Source of the DNA: Symbiodinium natans
Taxonomy: Eukaryota > Sar > Dinophyceae > Suessiales > Symbiodiniaceae
Length of the DNA stretch: 64,000 nt
Direction of reading: 5' to 3'
Assembly (NCBI GenBank): GCA_905221605.1
Contig: CAJNDS010000469.1
Coordinates: forward strand, 410,685-474,684
The number at the start of each line of letters is the position of its first letter. Position 1 is the stretch's first letter. This document shows positions 26,831 to 35,975 of this stretch, piece by piece. The notes beneath the pieces are model-generated. The model was not told the DNA's origin, did not search any database, and saw only the letters and a program-made list of their open reading frames with translations. Position numbers and translations under genes: made by a program.

Positions 26831-27010
26831 CCTAAACCCTAAACCCCCTAAACCCTGAACCCTGAACCCTAACCCTAAACCCTAAACCCTAAACCCTAAA
26901 CCCTAAACCCTAAACCCTAAACCCTAAACCCTAAACCCTAAACCTAAACCCTAAACCCTAAACCCTAAACCCTAAACCCCCTAAACCCTGAACCCTAACC
27001 CCCCCACCCC
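26831..27010 (-). repeat. Telomeric array
   Basis: CCCTGAA/CCCCCTAAA edges on both sides of about 18 canonical units; ACCCCCTAAACCCTGAACC appears at both ends. Confidence 0.95.
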
Positions 27011-27107
27011 CCCGGTCCCCCTGGTTAAGTTTGCAGCTGCTAGGGGGAGGAGTAGAGATACACGTTCGATTCCCTAGAGAAATCCGACAGGATCCCATGT
27101 TGAAGCC

Positions 27108-27178
27108 TGAGGGCTTAGGGCTTAGGGCTTTGGGCTTGGGGCTTGCGGCTTAGGGTTTAGGGTTTAGGGATTGGGGTT
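27108..27178 (+). repeat. Telomeric array (TTAGGGC, TTGGGGC)
   Basis: Variant-rich first half, canonical end. Spacers 27011-27107 and 27179-27311 are unique. A short array follows at 27312-27340. Confidence 0.9.
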
Positions 27179-27399
27179 TTCGTCTAGTCTGGGGATAAAT
27201 CTTCCGTTAGACTCCGTCAAGAATGCGGCAGAATGCTTGGTGGCGCTGCACACAGGTTGACATCACTGAGCGGGCACGTGGCAATTACAAGCATTTTGAT
27301 CACAATATCGTTTAGGGTGTAGGGTTTAGGGTTTAGGTTTTCGGGCCAACCAGCCTTTCGCGCATGAACCCAGAGAAACAGTGAATAATTTCCCACTGA

Positions 27400-27454
27400 G
27401 CGTAGGGATTATAGTAGTATAGGGTGTTGACCCCAATTTTTGGGGTTCGTTTGG
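27400..27454 (-). mobile_element. F4 fragment truncated by a telomeric array
   Basis: TAGGGATTATAGTAGTA and CAATTTTTGGGGTTCGTTTGG correspond to the inverted F4 interior and right arm. The element stops at TTTGGA and continues as GGGTTTAGGG. Confidence 0.6.
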
Positions 27455-27498
27455 AGGGTTTAGGGTTTCGGGTTTAGGGTTTAGGGTTTAGGGTTTAC
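27455..27498 (+). repeat. Short telomeric array
   Basis: Six units including TTTCGGG, capping the F4 fragment. Confidence 0.92.
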
Positions 27499-28005
27499 CA
27501 AGGTCAAAGTCAAGCCACAAGGATCTCTGGATCGAATCTGACTCTGACAGCCCAAGTTGGTAAGATACTTGGTGAAGTTGTTGTCAGCCGTGTCTGAGTA
27601 GTTCCCCAAAGCAGCTTTCGCTCAGTTTGTCTCCCACGAATCCTGTTTGGGGCCGCGGCTCGTATAGTGATTTCCAAACTTGGGGACCCTAAACCCTAAA
27701 CCCTAAACACCGAAACCTTTGTTTTGGAAACCCCCAACTCGAAGGCTCCGCTGGGGTTAGGGCCTAATACTGGGGCCTTAGAAAAAATTAGAGTAGGGTT
27801 TTGGGGCTTATTATAGAAAAATAATTGAGGGGCTCTAAGGGAATATTTGAAATGATTCCGACGCCTGTATTATGTGGCTTAGTGTAGCTTGAGGGGCCAA
27901 GTGTTTGCTATATAGATACATGGATCCTTAGGGGAAGGTTTTGGGGACTTCTCGCGCTGCAGGTATGGGATTTGGGGCCCCGCGTCAACCCGAAAACCCT
28001 GGATA
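27499..28005. other. Non-telomeric spacer, about 500 bp
   Basis: Unique apart from three CCCTAAA units at 27686-27708. The A/T-rich part 27780-27860 has imperfect short inverted words (CCTAATA, TTATAG). 27529-27540 reads GGATCGAATCTG, one of the scattered B-box-like words. No gene recognised. Confidence 0.55.
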
Positions 28006-28090
28006 GCCTAAACCCTAAACCCAAAACCCTAAACCCTAAACCCAAAACCCTAAACCCTAAACCCTAAACCCTAAACCCTTTAGGGTTTAC
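28006..28090. repeat. C-strand array turning directly into G-strand
   Basis: CCCTAAA and CCCAAAA units run to CCCTTTAGGGTTTA at 28077-28089, a tail-to-tail junction with no spacer. Confidence 0.92.
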
Positions 28091-28190
28091 CTGAAGCCCT
28101 CTGTCTGGCACCTGGGTGGCCCTGACACTGGACAGGCACGTGAGCTGCGCTGGAGCTGGAACCACTGAAACCTGAAAGGCGCTCGCAGGC

Positions 28191-28349
28191 ATAGGGTTTA
28201 GGGTTTAGGAGTTTAGGAGTTTAGGGTTTAGGGTTTAGGGTTTAGGGTTTAGGGTTTAGGGTTTAGGGTTTAGGGTTTAGGGTTTAGGGTTTAGGGTTCA
28301 GGGTTCGGGGTTTAGGGTTTAGGGTTTAGGGTTTAGGGTTTAGGGTTTT
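28191..28349 (+). repeat. Telomeric array
   Basis: Two AGTTTAGG units near the start, then about 19 canonical units with one TTCAGGG/TTCGGGG pair. Confidence 0.95.
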
Positions 28350-28417
28350 GTGAAGGGTCTGGCTTTGCAAGAAGCCCTTCAGCCGCCTTGAATCGTACCT
28401 GCCCGGGAGTTTTGGGT

Positions 28418-28532
28418 GTAGGGTTTTAGGGCTTGGGGTTCAGGGTTTAGGGTTTAGGGCTTCGGAATTCTTGCCTAAACCTAAGCCCTTCACCCTCAAC
28501 CCTAAACCCTAAACCCTAAACCCGAAACCCTA
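28418..28532. repeat. Short G-strand then C-strand arrays
   Basis: 28418-28464 (+) and 28474-28532 (-) are separated by about 10 bases, a head-to-head pair. Confidence 0.88.
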
Positions 28533-28626
28533 CTGACTTTCGGGAGCCATGTCAGCGCCCGGAGTTCTCTAGGTTGGCGTCCTAAACTTTGGTCTCCCAT
28601 CCTTATGGACCCAATGAACCCTGAAA

Positions 28627-28722
28627 GGGTTTAGGGTGGTTTACGGTTTAGGGTGGTTTAGGGTTTAGGGTTTGGGGTTTAGGGTTTAGGGTTTAGAGTT
28701 TAGGGTTTAGGGTCTGGGGTTA
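28627..28722 (+). repeat. Telomeric array with GTGG inserts
   Basis: TTTAGGGTGG appears twice near the start; then canonical, TTTGGGG and TCTGGGG. Confidence 0.92.
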
Positions 28723-28732
28723 ATTAGGGTTG

Positions 28733-28775
28733 AGGTTCATATACCCGAATACGGATTATAGTAGTATAGGATTAG
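28733..28775 (-). mobile_element. F4 fragment after a telomeric array
   Basis: GAGGTTCATATACCC, then GGATTATAGTAGTATAGGAT. It matches the minus strand of 12261-12307. Its left arm is replaced by TTAATTAGGGTT. Confidence 0.62.
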
Positions 28776-28854
28776 GTTCGCAAAGGATAAACAGCGGCGA
28801 TTGCGCGAAGGACCACGCGCAGCGGACTGCGTCGGCAGCATGGGGAGTTTTGAG

Positions 28855-28920
28855 GGCTTACGGTTTAGGGTTTAGGATTTAGGGTTTAGGGTTTAGGGTT
28901 TCGGCATCCAGGGGTTTAGG
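28855..28920 (+). repeat. Short telomeric array
   Basis: Canonical with TTTACGG and TTTAGGA variants. Confidence 0.9.
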
Positions 28921-29030
28921 GCTCCAGGATTGTAGAGATTTTGGGTGTGTGGGGCTTCTTACTAGGGGTTCAAAAAGGCGACAAGACCCTGAAGGCCAGG
29001 ACCCCAAACGCCTGAATGCCGACCCGTTAT

Positions 29031-29126
29031 AAACCCCAAACCCCAAACCCCAAACCCTAAACTGTAAAGCCTAAACCCCAAACCCTAAACCCCAAACCCT
29101 AAACCCTAAACCCAAACCCTGAACCC
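29031..29126 (-). repeat. Telomeric array, CCCCAAA-rich
   Basis: CCCCAAA and CCCTAAA alternate. Spacers 28921-29030 and 29127-29225 are unique. Confidence 0.92.
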
Positions 29127-29460
29127 GCGTTCCTGAATTTTACGGCTCTTAGGGCTCAAAAAAGCTGCATGTTAAACGGCATGATGCCTGCAAACCATAC
29201 ATGGTCCTGCACTCCTTCTCCAAATCAGGGTTGAGGGCTTGGATAGGGTTCAGGGTTTAGGGCGTAGGGATCCCACTCTCTAAGCAGAATCCGAATCTCC
29301 ACCCTTGGGCGCGCCTGAGAAGATGTCTGCTGCTTCCTCCCCAATACCTGTTGGTATTCAACGCGCAGCAGCCAGATGGACTTGGGTTTAGGGTTTGGGT
29401 TTAGAGTTCCTAGAAGCTGCAAAGCACACCCCTGTAAACTCATCTGCGCCCAATGGATCC

Positions 29461-29731
29461 GAAACCCTGTACCCTAAACCCTAAACCCTAAACCCTAAAC
29501 CCTAAACCCTAAACCCTAAACCCTAAACCCTAAACCCTAAACCCTAAACCCTAAACCCTAAACCCAGCTAAGCCCTCGCCCCTGAAGGGGCACGCGTGCT
29601 ACCCTCATGACCCCACCATTAGGATCACATAAATCCCTAAACCCTAAACCCTAAACCCTAAACCCTAAACCCTAAACCCTAAACCCCCAGACCCTGAGCC
29701 CTGTAGGCCGAAACCCTAAGCCCTAAATCCC
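29461..29731 (-). repeat. Two C-strand arrays
   Basis: 29461-29565 (14 perfect units) and 29633-29731 (eight units then degenerate). The spacer before (29226-29460) has degenerate G-strand words near 29226-29270 and 29383-29410. Confidence 0.94.
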
Positions 29732-29821
29732 CACCTGGCCTAGGCCGTACCCCACTCTTTTCTGAGGTGCCTGGACCCAGAATTACACCCGGGAGTCCAG
29801 ACACACGACAGCCATTGGAGC

Positions 29822-29868
29822 GTTTAGGGTTTAGGGTTTAGGGTTTAGGGTTTAGGGTTTAGGGTTTG
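29822..29868 (+). repeat. Telomeric array at the edge of the long inverted repeat
   Basis: Six canonical units run into TTTGCTGTGATAGGGCG; the same junction in inverse occurs at 39705-39720. Confidence 0.94.
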
Positions 29869-30677
29869 CTGTGATAGGGCGTAGGTGCTGTGAAGGTTAG
29901 GTTTCGGAACCAGCTCGAAAGCTTCGTGAGGTGCGAAGAGCAGCTTTGGCCCGATTGTGGAGGGCCATCTAACACTTTTCTCCCACCCCACGCCGTCCAA
30001 GGCGGCAAAACCACCCAAACCTGTTCCTTTTAGGGTTTAGGCCTAAACTCAAGGCAACAGTTCATTTTTAAAAACTTATTCAGTTTCATGATGTTCGGGT
30101 GTGGGTCGGAGACAAAGGGCCAGGCTAGGAGCCAGGGAGGCAGGGGGCAGCCGGCATAAGAGCCGGCATAACGGTGGAGTTGGGGGGCCGAGCAATTTAG
30201 GGGGGCCAGGGGGGTCAGGGGGTTTAGGCCAGCGAGCTGGGGAGGGCCAGGGGACTAGGGGGCCAAGGAGGGCCCAAAGAGGTCAGGGGGGCCAGGAAAG
30301 GGGCGTCAGGGCCAGGGAGCCGGGGGCGAAAGGCCAGGAGGGCGGGGGGGCCAGGGGGGGCCAGGGGGGGCCAGGGGGGCCAGGAGGGCCAGGGGGGGCC
30401 AGGGAGAGGGGGGCCAGGGGGGCCAGGGGGGCCGGGGCGCCAGGGCGGCCAGGGGGGCTAGGGGGGCCAGGGGGGTCAGGGGGGCCAGGGGGCCAGGGGG
30501 GGCCCAGGGCGGTATTTACTTTATTAAGGGGACCAGTACTGGTCCCTGGGAGAACCTGCTCCGGTACCGGGCCCATCGTGGGTGCTACCGACCTCCTGGC
30601 TGCAGGAGGCGGGCAAGCGACCTGGGTCGACTTTCGCCATAGAGGTCGAAGGGCTTAAGCGCCGCCCCCCCTCTGTA
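29866..30677 (+). repeat. Long dispersed inverted repeat, arm A
   Basis: Reverse complement of arm B (39189-39718). The first about 220 bp are close to 90 percent identical by eye, for example GCTGTGATAGGGCGTAGGTG, CTCGAAAGCTTCGTGAG, TTTGGCCCGATTG and CTTATTCAGTTTCATGA. Homology resumes at GTATTTACTTT, CCGGGCCCATCGTGGG and CTTAAGCGCCGCCCCC. Arm A is longer because of its minisatellite. It also contains TTTTAGGGTTTAGGCCTAAAC, shared with arm B. Confidence 0.9.
30190..30510 (+). repeat. G-rich minisatellite GGGGGGCCA
   Basis: About 30 imperfect units of GG(G)GGGCCAGG. Arm B has only a few GGGGCCA-like units at the matching place, so the expansion happened in arm A. Both strands give open frames (Gly/Pro/Arg-rich), which are translations of the repeat. 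Confidence 0.93.
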
Positions 30678-30687
30678 GGGGGGCGGC
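30661..30687. other. Perfect 10-bp GC hairpin
   Basis: GCCGCCCCCC and GGGGGGCGGC enclose a seven-base loop, at the outer end of arm A. Arm B has GCCGCCCCCAATG instead, so the hairpin is specific to A. Confidence 0.7.
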
Positions 30688-30698
30688 CTAGGCCCTGA

Positions 30699-30783
30699 GT
30701 TTAGGGTTTAGGGTTTAGGGTTTAGGGTTTAGGGTTTAGGGTTTAGGGTTTAGGGTTTAGGGTTTAGGGTTTAGGGTTTAGGG
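30699..30783 (+). repeat. Canonical telomeric array
   Basis: Twelve perfect units, 11 bp after the GC hairpin. Confidence 0.96.
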
Positions 30784-30987
30784 CGTCTGAGCCCTAACAG
30801 GCAGCGGGGGGAAGAAGCCGACCTGCAAAACAAAAAACGCGAACTTATTCAAACAACCCAAAACCCAACCCCCCCCCCTCCCCCCAAACATGCGAAAACC
30901 CCGAATCCGGCGTCTGACCTCTATGTCGCCAAGGCGCTGGTAAAGGATGGGTGAGCTGTCATCGCCGGCCTCGAAGACGTCGTGGAT

Positions 30988-31135
30988 TAGGGTTTAAGGG
31001 TTTTGGGGTTCAGGGTTTTAGGGGCTTTAGGGTTCTGGGGTTAGGCTTGAAATACAGAAGGAGCGCACAGTAGGGCCTGGGTTTAGGATTCTTCGGGGCT
31101 TTGGGGTTTCAGAACTTAGACTTGGGGCTTGCAGG
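30988..31135 (+). repeat. Degenerate telomeric sequence
   Basis: TTTAAGGG, TTTTGGGG, TTCAGGG and TTCTGGGG words, weakly periodic. Spacer 30784-30987 contains a C10 run near 30870. Confidence 0.75.
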
Positions 31136-31173
31136 CCCCGTGGCAGAAAAGCGCTCGGGCAGCCCTTGGTACT

Positions 31174-31275
31174 CTGAACCCTAAACCCTGAACCCTAAAC
31201 CCGAAACCCCAAACCCTAAACCCTAAACCCCAAACCCTAGACCCTTTGAGGGTTTCGGGTTGAGGGTTTGGGGTC
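31174..31275. repeat. C-strand array joined to short G-strand array
   Basis: CCCTGAA, CCCTAAA and CCCCAAA to about 31246, then TTGAGGGTTTCGGG to 31275. Confidence 0.88.
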
Positions 31276-31323
31276 TCCTTCGCCATCGGCCGTCGCGAAC
31301 TTCGATATAAGAACAACGTCTGC

Positions 31324-31590
31324 CAAACCCTAACTATACACCTTACACCCTAAACCCTAAACGCAAACCCTAAACCCTAAACCCTAAACCCTAAACCCTA
31401 ATCCTCAACCCTATACCCTAAGCCCCAAACCCCCTGCAGCTCAGGCTAAAGTTCGCCGGGGCACGGCATGAACATGACCGCGCGCGCTTCCTGCGCGACA
31501 GGTCTTTCTGGCCTCTCTGCCTCCAAACCCTAAACCCTAAACCCTAAACCCTAAACCTTGAAACGTTAACCTTAAACCCTAAATCTCTGA
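31324..31590 (-). repeat. Two C-strand arrays
   Basis: 31324-31433 (canonical with CCCTACA-like edges) and 31524-31590 (degenerate end). Spacer 31434-31523 is unique. Confidence 0.92.
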
Positions 31591-31800
31591 GCCCAACTTT
31601 CGACGCAGAATCTTCGATCGAAACTCAGTCACGCAGGGAATCAAAGCCCCCACACACGAGTTTTGGTAAGAAGCTGAATTAGGCTCTTATATAATACTGA
31701 AACTCCTACGATAGGGACCCTACGACAAGGACCCCAATATCGAGAGAAGTGGTCCAAGCCCGAAGCTCTTCAACACTCGAAAGCTTGCTCCAGCTTCTAA

Positions 31801-31895
31801 GCCCTAAACCCTCAAACCTTCAAACCACCAAACCCTCAAACCCTAAACCCTAAACCCTAAAGGAGCCCTAAACCCTAAAGGAGCCCTAAACCAAT
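31801..31895 (-). repeat. Degenerate telomeric array with AAAGGAG duplication
   Basis: CCCTCAA and CCCTAAA, then AAAGGAGCCCTAAACCCT twice (31857-31892 region), a small telomere-plus-insert tandem. Spacer 31591-31800 is unique. Confidence 0.88.
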
Positions 31896-31944
31896 TTAAT
31901 CTAACACCCAACAATGACCAGGCAAAACCCAGAACAGCTAGGAC

Positions 31945-32090
31945 CAATTCATAGTTGGGATACTGTTGCAAACTTGAACTTGTACTCCTTACTGAGTTTA
32001 GGGTTTGGGGTTTAGGGTTTAGGGCTTAGGGCTTGGGGATTGGGGTTTAGGGGTACTCCTCATTGAGTTTAAGTACCCTTAAAAAGCTGT
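31945..32090 (+). mobile_element. F6 element with telomeric insertion and 19-bp duplication
   Basis: F6 (TTCATAGTTGGGATACTG... TACTCCTTACTGAGTTTA) matches 21527-21578. A variant telomeric stretch (32001-32052) is flanked by GTACTCCTTACTGAGTTTA (31982-32000) and GTACTCCTCATTGAGTTTA (32053-32071), 17 of 19 identical. F6 then continues into AAGTACCC; the other copy has AAGCACCC there, uninterrupted. This gives an empty-site comparison. Confidence 0.8.
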
Positions 32091-32210
32091 AAACATGTTA
32101 CCCCACTATGATAAGGAGGTGAAGGGGACGCCCGGAAGCCCAGCGCCCTAGGCATCCCGCTTTGGGGGCGTCCTGGAACGTGTGGCCCTCTGCATGCTTT
32201 GAGTGCCCCA

Positions 32211-32338
32211 AGCCCTAAACCCTAAACCCTAAACCGTAAACCCTAAACCCCAAACCCTAAACTCTAAACTCCAAACCCTAAACCCCAAACCCTAAACCCT
32301 AAACCCCAAACCCTAAACTCTAAACCCTGAAGCCCTAT
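32211..32338 (-). repeat. Telomeric array
   Basis: CCCTAAA, CCCCAAA and CTCTAAA mixed. Spacer 32091-32210 is unique. Confidence 0.93.
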
Positions 32339-32384
32339 TCCCAGTGAACCTCAAACCCGTTGGGCTGCGGATGGATGTTTGGGC

Positions 32385-32527
32385 TTCGGGTTCAGCGTTT
32401 GGGGTTTACAGTTTGGGGTTTAGGGTTTAGGGGTTAGCGGTTTAGGGTTTAGGGTTTAGGGTTTAGGGTTTAGGGTTTAGGGTTTAGGGTTTAGGGTTTA
32501 GGGTTTAGGGTTTAGGGTTTAGGGTTA
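32385..32527 (+). repeat. Telomeric array
   Basis: Degenerate TTTGGGG/TTTACAG start, then about 12 canonical units. Confidence 0.95.
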
Positions 32528-32641
32528 GAGAGGTACATTCCTGAGAAGGGTTCGAAGGTGCGGACCCAAAGCCATGAACCCCTAAGGCCCTGAACTCGCA
32601 GGCCCTCAAGCCATCAAGACCCCAAACTCCCTATAGAGCCC

Positions 32642-32802
32642 AGGGTTTAGGGTTTAGGGTTTAGGGTTTAGGGTTTAGGGTTAGGGGTTTAGGGTTTAGG
32701 GTTTAGGGTTTAGGGTTTAGGGTTTAGGGTTTAGGGTTTAGGGTTTAGGGTTTAGGGGTTTAGGGTTTAGGGTTTAGGGGTCAAGGGTTTAGGGCTTCAG
32801 GG
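32642..32802 (+). repeat. Telomeric array
   Basis: Canonical with three TTTAGGGG slips. Spacer 32528-32641 is unique. Confidence 0.96.
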
Positions 32803-32878
32803 CTTCGTGCCGTCGGGGCCTTGCCACCCAAATCCAGGGCTTGCCCAAGACGTCCCTCCACTGCTGTCGGTCACAGGT

Positions 32879-32985
32879 CCTAAACCCTAAACCCTAAACC
32901 CTAAACCCTAAACCCTAAACCCTAAACCCGAAACCCTGCAATCGGATCTGATCGGGTTTAGGGTTTAGGGTTTAGGGATTAGGGA
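32879..32985. repeat. C-strand array then short G-strand array
   Basis: 32879-32935 (eight units) and 32955-32985 (four units), a tail-to-tail pair around 19 bp. Confidence 0.92.
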
Positions 32986-33065
32986 GGTATCTCAAACAGA
33001 CCGTTCAATGCAGGGGCTCTGGACGTCCGATTCTGGCAGTTTTGAGCCAAGATAGCGTCAGAGGA

Positions 33066-33356
33066 GCCCTAAGCCCTTTAGGGTTTAGGGTTTAGGGTTC
33101 AGGGTTTAGGGTTAGGGTTTAGGGTTTCGGGTTTAGGGTTTAGGGTTCAGGGTTTAGGGTTAGGGTTTGGGGTTTCGGGTTTAGGGTTTAGGGTTCAGGG
33201 TTTAGGGTTAGGGTTTAGGGTTTCGGGTTTAGGGTTAGGGTTCAGGGTTCAGGGTTTAGGGTTAGGGTTTAGGGTTTCGGGTTTAGGGTTTAGGGTTCAG
33301 GGTTTAGGGTTAGGGTTTAGGGTTTAGGGTTTAGTGTATAGGGTTTCGGGCTTAGG
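33066..33356 (+). repeat. Higher-order telomeric repeat, 48-bp period
   Basis: The unit is six heptamers plus one hexamer: TTTAGGG x2, TTCAGGG, TTTAGGG, TTAGGG, TTTAGGG, TTTCGGG. TTTCGGG marks fall at 33125, 33173 and 33221 (48 bp apart) and 33275 (54, one extra unit). Four to five copies. This shows block duplication of a multi-unit segment, as in satellite evolution. A CCCTAAG/CCC start gives a tail-to-tail join at 33066-33078. Confidence 0.93.
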
Positions 33357-33489
33357 GACCCTAAACCCTGAAACCCCATAAGCCCGTAAAAGCGACAGGG
33401 GATGGGGTTTCGGGTGTGCAGGGCTTAGGGCTTCGGACCCTAGACCCTGAACCCCAAACCCAGGAGCTTCAAATGGGTTAGGGATTTGG

Positions 33490-33637
33490 GGGCTCAGGGG
33501 TTTAGGGTTTAGGGTTTAGGGTTTAGGGTTTAGGGTTTAGGGTTTAGGGTTTAGGGTTTAGGGTTTAGGGTTTAGAGTTTAGAGTTTACGGTTTAGGGGG
33601 CTTAGGGGTTTATCGGTTTAGGATTTAGGGTTTAGGG
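33490..33637 (+). repeat. Telomeric array
   Basis: About 13 canonical units, then AGAGTTT, TTTACGG and TTTATCGG edge. A few C-strand units precede it near 33358-33385 and 33437-33460. Confidence 0.94.
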
Positions 33638-33711
33638 ATGAAGACGCTGCGGAAGAATCCAAGAGGCAACAAGCGGTTGGGGGACTTGGGGCACTAGGGC
33701 CTATAAGCTTT

Positions 33712-33987
33712 GGTTTAGGGTTTAGGGTTTAGGGGTTTAGGGTTTAGGGTTTAGGGTTTAGGGTTTAGGGTTTAGGGTTTAGGGTTTAGGGTTTAGGGTT
33801 TAGGGTTTAGGGTTTAGGGTTTAGGGTTTAGGGTGTAGGGTAGGGTTTCGGTTTTGGGTTTTGGGGTTTAGGGTTTAGGGTTTAGGGTTTGGGTTTCGGG
33901 GTTTCGGTTGGTCGGGTCTGGGGTTTGGGTTTTGGGGTTTAGGGTTTACGGTTTTAGGGTTTAGGGTTTAGGGTTTAGGGTTTAGGG
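33712..33987 (+). repeat. Long telomeric array with mixed end
   Basis: About 18 canonical units, then TTTTGGG, TTTCGGTT and TTTGGGG interspersed with canonical blocks, 276 bp in all. Confidence 0.95.
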
Positions 33988-34019
33988 TGTGTCAGGGGAG
34001 GGAGCGCGCTCGGGTGTAA

Positions 34020-34157
34020 AGGGCCTGAAACGTCTCAAGGCTTAGGGTTTAGGGTTTAGGGTTTAGGGTTGAGGGTTGAGGGTTTAGGGTTTAGGGTTTA
34101 GGGTTTAGGGTTTAGGGGGTTTGGGGGGTTTGCGGGGTTTGGGGGTTTGGGGGGTTA
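34020..34157 (+). repeat. Telomeric array with duplicated left flank
   Basis: GGGCCTGAAACGTCTCAAGG (34021-34040) matches the flank of the array at 25636. The array then has TTGAGGG units and ends with TTTGGGGGG-type units. Confidence 0.93.
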
Positions 34158-34261
34158 AAGGCCTTCGGGCTTAAGAGAAGCTCGTGCAAGCGACCTTGCG
34201 TCCCAAGCTTGCAGGCCAAAAGATGACTGGAGGCTGTTTCTCCTGGTTAGGTAACCTGTAT

Positions 34262-34306
34262 TGGGTTTGGGGTTTAGGGTTTAGGGTCTAGGGTTTAGGG
34301 TTTAGG
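34262..34306 (+). repeat. G-strand array of a head-to-head junction
   Basis: Six units ending TTTAGGTCCCTAAAACCC, where the C-strand block starts immediately. Confidence 0.9.
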
Positions 34307-34787
34307 TCCCTAAAACCCTTAAAAAAAAAAAAAAAAACCTGAAACCCAAAAAACCCTAAAACCCTACAGTAAGCCCGAAACCCCAAGCCCTAAAACCCTA
34401 CAACCCTAGCCTAGAACCCTACAACCCTAAAACCCTGAAACCCTAAAACCCTAAAACCCTGAAACCCTAAAACCCTAAGACCGCAAAACCCTAAAACCCC
34501 CCTGAACTCTAAAACCCTACACCCTAAAACCCTACAACCAAAAACCCTACACCCTAAACCCTAATACCCTAAACTCTACATCCTGAAACCCTAAAATCCT
34601 ACACCCTTAGCAACCCTTGAAAACCTCGACCCAAACACTACACCCCTAAAGCTAAACCCCTAACCCCTAACCCCTTGAACCTTAATCACCCCCTTCCCGC
34701 CCCCCCACTCCACCTAGACCCTGTTACCCTAAACCCTAAACCCTAAACCCTAAACCCTAAACTCTAAACCCTAAACCCTAAACCCTT
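34307..34787 (-). repeat. Large decayed C-strand block, mostly CCCTAAAA octamers
   Basis: About 480 bp, the longest telomere-derived stretch. It includes an A17 run (34321-34337), many CCCTAAAA and CCCTACAA octamers, CCCCTAA words near 34650 and a canonical end (34728-34787). Confidence 0.9.
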
Positions 34788-34984
34788 GCATCCAGAGGTG
34801 CCTCGTGGGTCACCAAGGCCTCCTCGGATGTGGTAAGGCGCCGGCCACGGGAACGTGCACCCTGGCGGGGCTTAGGGTTTAGCGTTTAGGGTTTAGGGTT
34901 TAGGGTGTGAAACCGCGGGAACCCGAATAAGTTTACCAAGTAGGACCTAGTAAAAGCATCATGTACCATCCAGTATGTTGCGGT

Positions 34985-35208
34985 GAACCCTAAGCCCTAA
35001 TAAACCCCAAACCCCAAACCCCAAACCCCAAACCCCAAACCCCAAACCCCAAACCCCAAACCCCAAACCCCAAACCCCAAACCCCAAACCCCAAACCCCA
35101 ACCCCCAAACCCCAAACCCCAAACCCCAAACCCCAAACCCCAAACCCCAAACCCCAAACCCCAAACCCTAAACCCTAACCCTAAACCCTAAACCCTAAAC
35201 TGCAAACC
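34985..35208 (-). repeat. CCCCAAA array
   Basis: About 23 CCCCAAA units (35003-35166; TTTGGGG on the minus strand) with one CCCCCAA slip, then canonical CCCTAAA. The minus-strand open frame of Gly/Leu/Trp/Phe/Val here is repeat translation. Confidence 0.96.
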
Positions 35209-35330
35209 CAACCACGTCCGCGGACTGAACAACGCTACAGGGTTTTGTGGGTTACGGTTTGCGGTGAAGGGCAAGCGCGAACCTAGCCAGGCGCCCTGGT
35301 TCTTAGTAGGGAATGAAGGAGTTGCGGTTG

Positions 35331-35520
35331 GGTTTAGGGTTTAGGGTTTAGGGCTTCGGGCTTCGGGCTTAGGGTTTAGGGTTTAGGGTTTAGGGTTTAG
35401 GGTTTAGGGTTTAGGGTTTAGGGTTTAGGGTTTAGGGTTTAGGGTTTAGGGTTTAGGGTTTGGGGTTTCGGGTTTGGGGTTTGGGCTTTGGGGTTTAGGT
35501 TTTAGGGTTTACGGTTTATA
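35331..35520 (+). repeat. Telomeric array
   Basis: TTCGGGC pair, about 14 canonical units, then TTTGGGG, TTTCGGG and TTTACGG edge. Spacer 35209-35330 is unique. Confidence 0.95.
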
Positions 35521-35631
35521 TAGGGCACCTCATTCCTTCATTCCCTATAGAACCAGCCAGTAGGCACCCAAATGGGGGGCGTTCGGGTTTATGACAGGGG
35601 TAGGAGCCGAATGTGGGGGGCTTCCAAAAAT

Positions 35632-35735
35632 TAGGGGTACCTTACTGGGATCCTCATTGTAAGGGAAACCTACGATTTGGGGGTCTATATTTAAGGGTCC
35701 CTGATTTTCGTAAACTCCCATGTTGGGAAATGCCT
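35632..35735 (+). mobile_element. F7 dispersed element, copy 2
   Basis: Partner of 7332-7430 in the same orientation. It lies in the 350-bp spacer 35521-35867. The minus-strand frame through it (35545-35871) runs across the repeat and is therefore not called as a gene. Confidence 0.6.
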
Positions 35736-35867
35736 GAATGACCCGCCACACCAGCCTATATCGAATGCGCTTTCTGTTGAGGCTGCAGGCCATGATTTGC
35801 GGAGGCGGGTCCACCTCATAAACCATATAAACCCTAAACCATGAACCCGAACCCAAAACCCAAAAAC

Positions 35868-35917
35868 CCAAACCCTAGACCCTAAACCCTGAGCCCATAA
35901 ACACTAAACCCAAACAA
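35868..35917 (-). repeat. Degenerate telomeric array
   Basis: CCCTAGA, CCCTAAA, CCCTGAG and CACTAAA units. Confidence 0.85.
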
Positions 35918-35975
35918 CCACCTAAAACATGCATTCATCGAACGTCAGGGTTTGAGAGACCCGTGAGGCCGAGCC

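Noticed and set aside
30101-30658. 185-aa plus-strand frame rich in Gly/Pro/Arg, collagen-like, with a Pro-rich antisense frame
   Set aside because: Translation of the GGGGGGCCA minisatellite; both strands are open for the same reason, and arm B of the inverted repeat does not keep the frame.
34959-35150. Gly/Leu/Trp/Phe-rich minus-strand frame
   Set aside because: Translation of CCCCAAA repeats.
35545-35871. 108-codon minus-strand frame with protein-like composition
   Set aside because: It runs across dispersed element F7, whose other copy (7332-7430) does not keep the frame, and its start lies in telomeric words.
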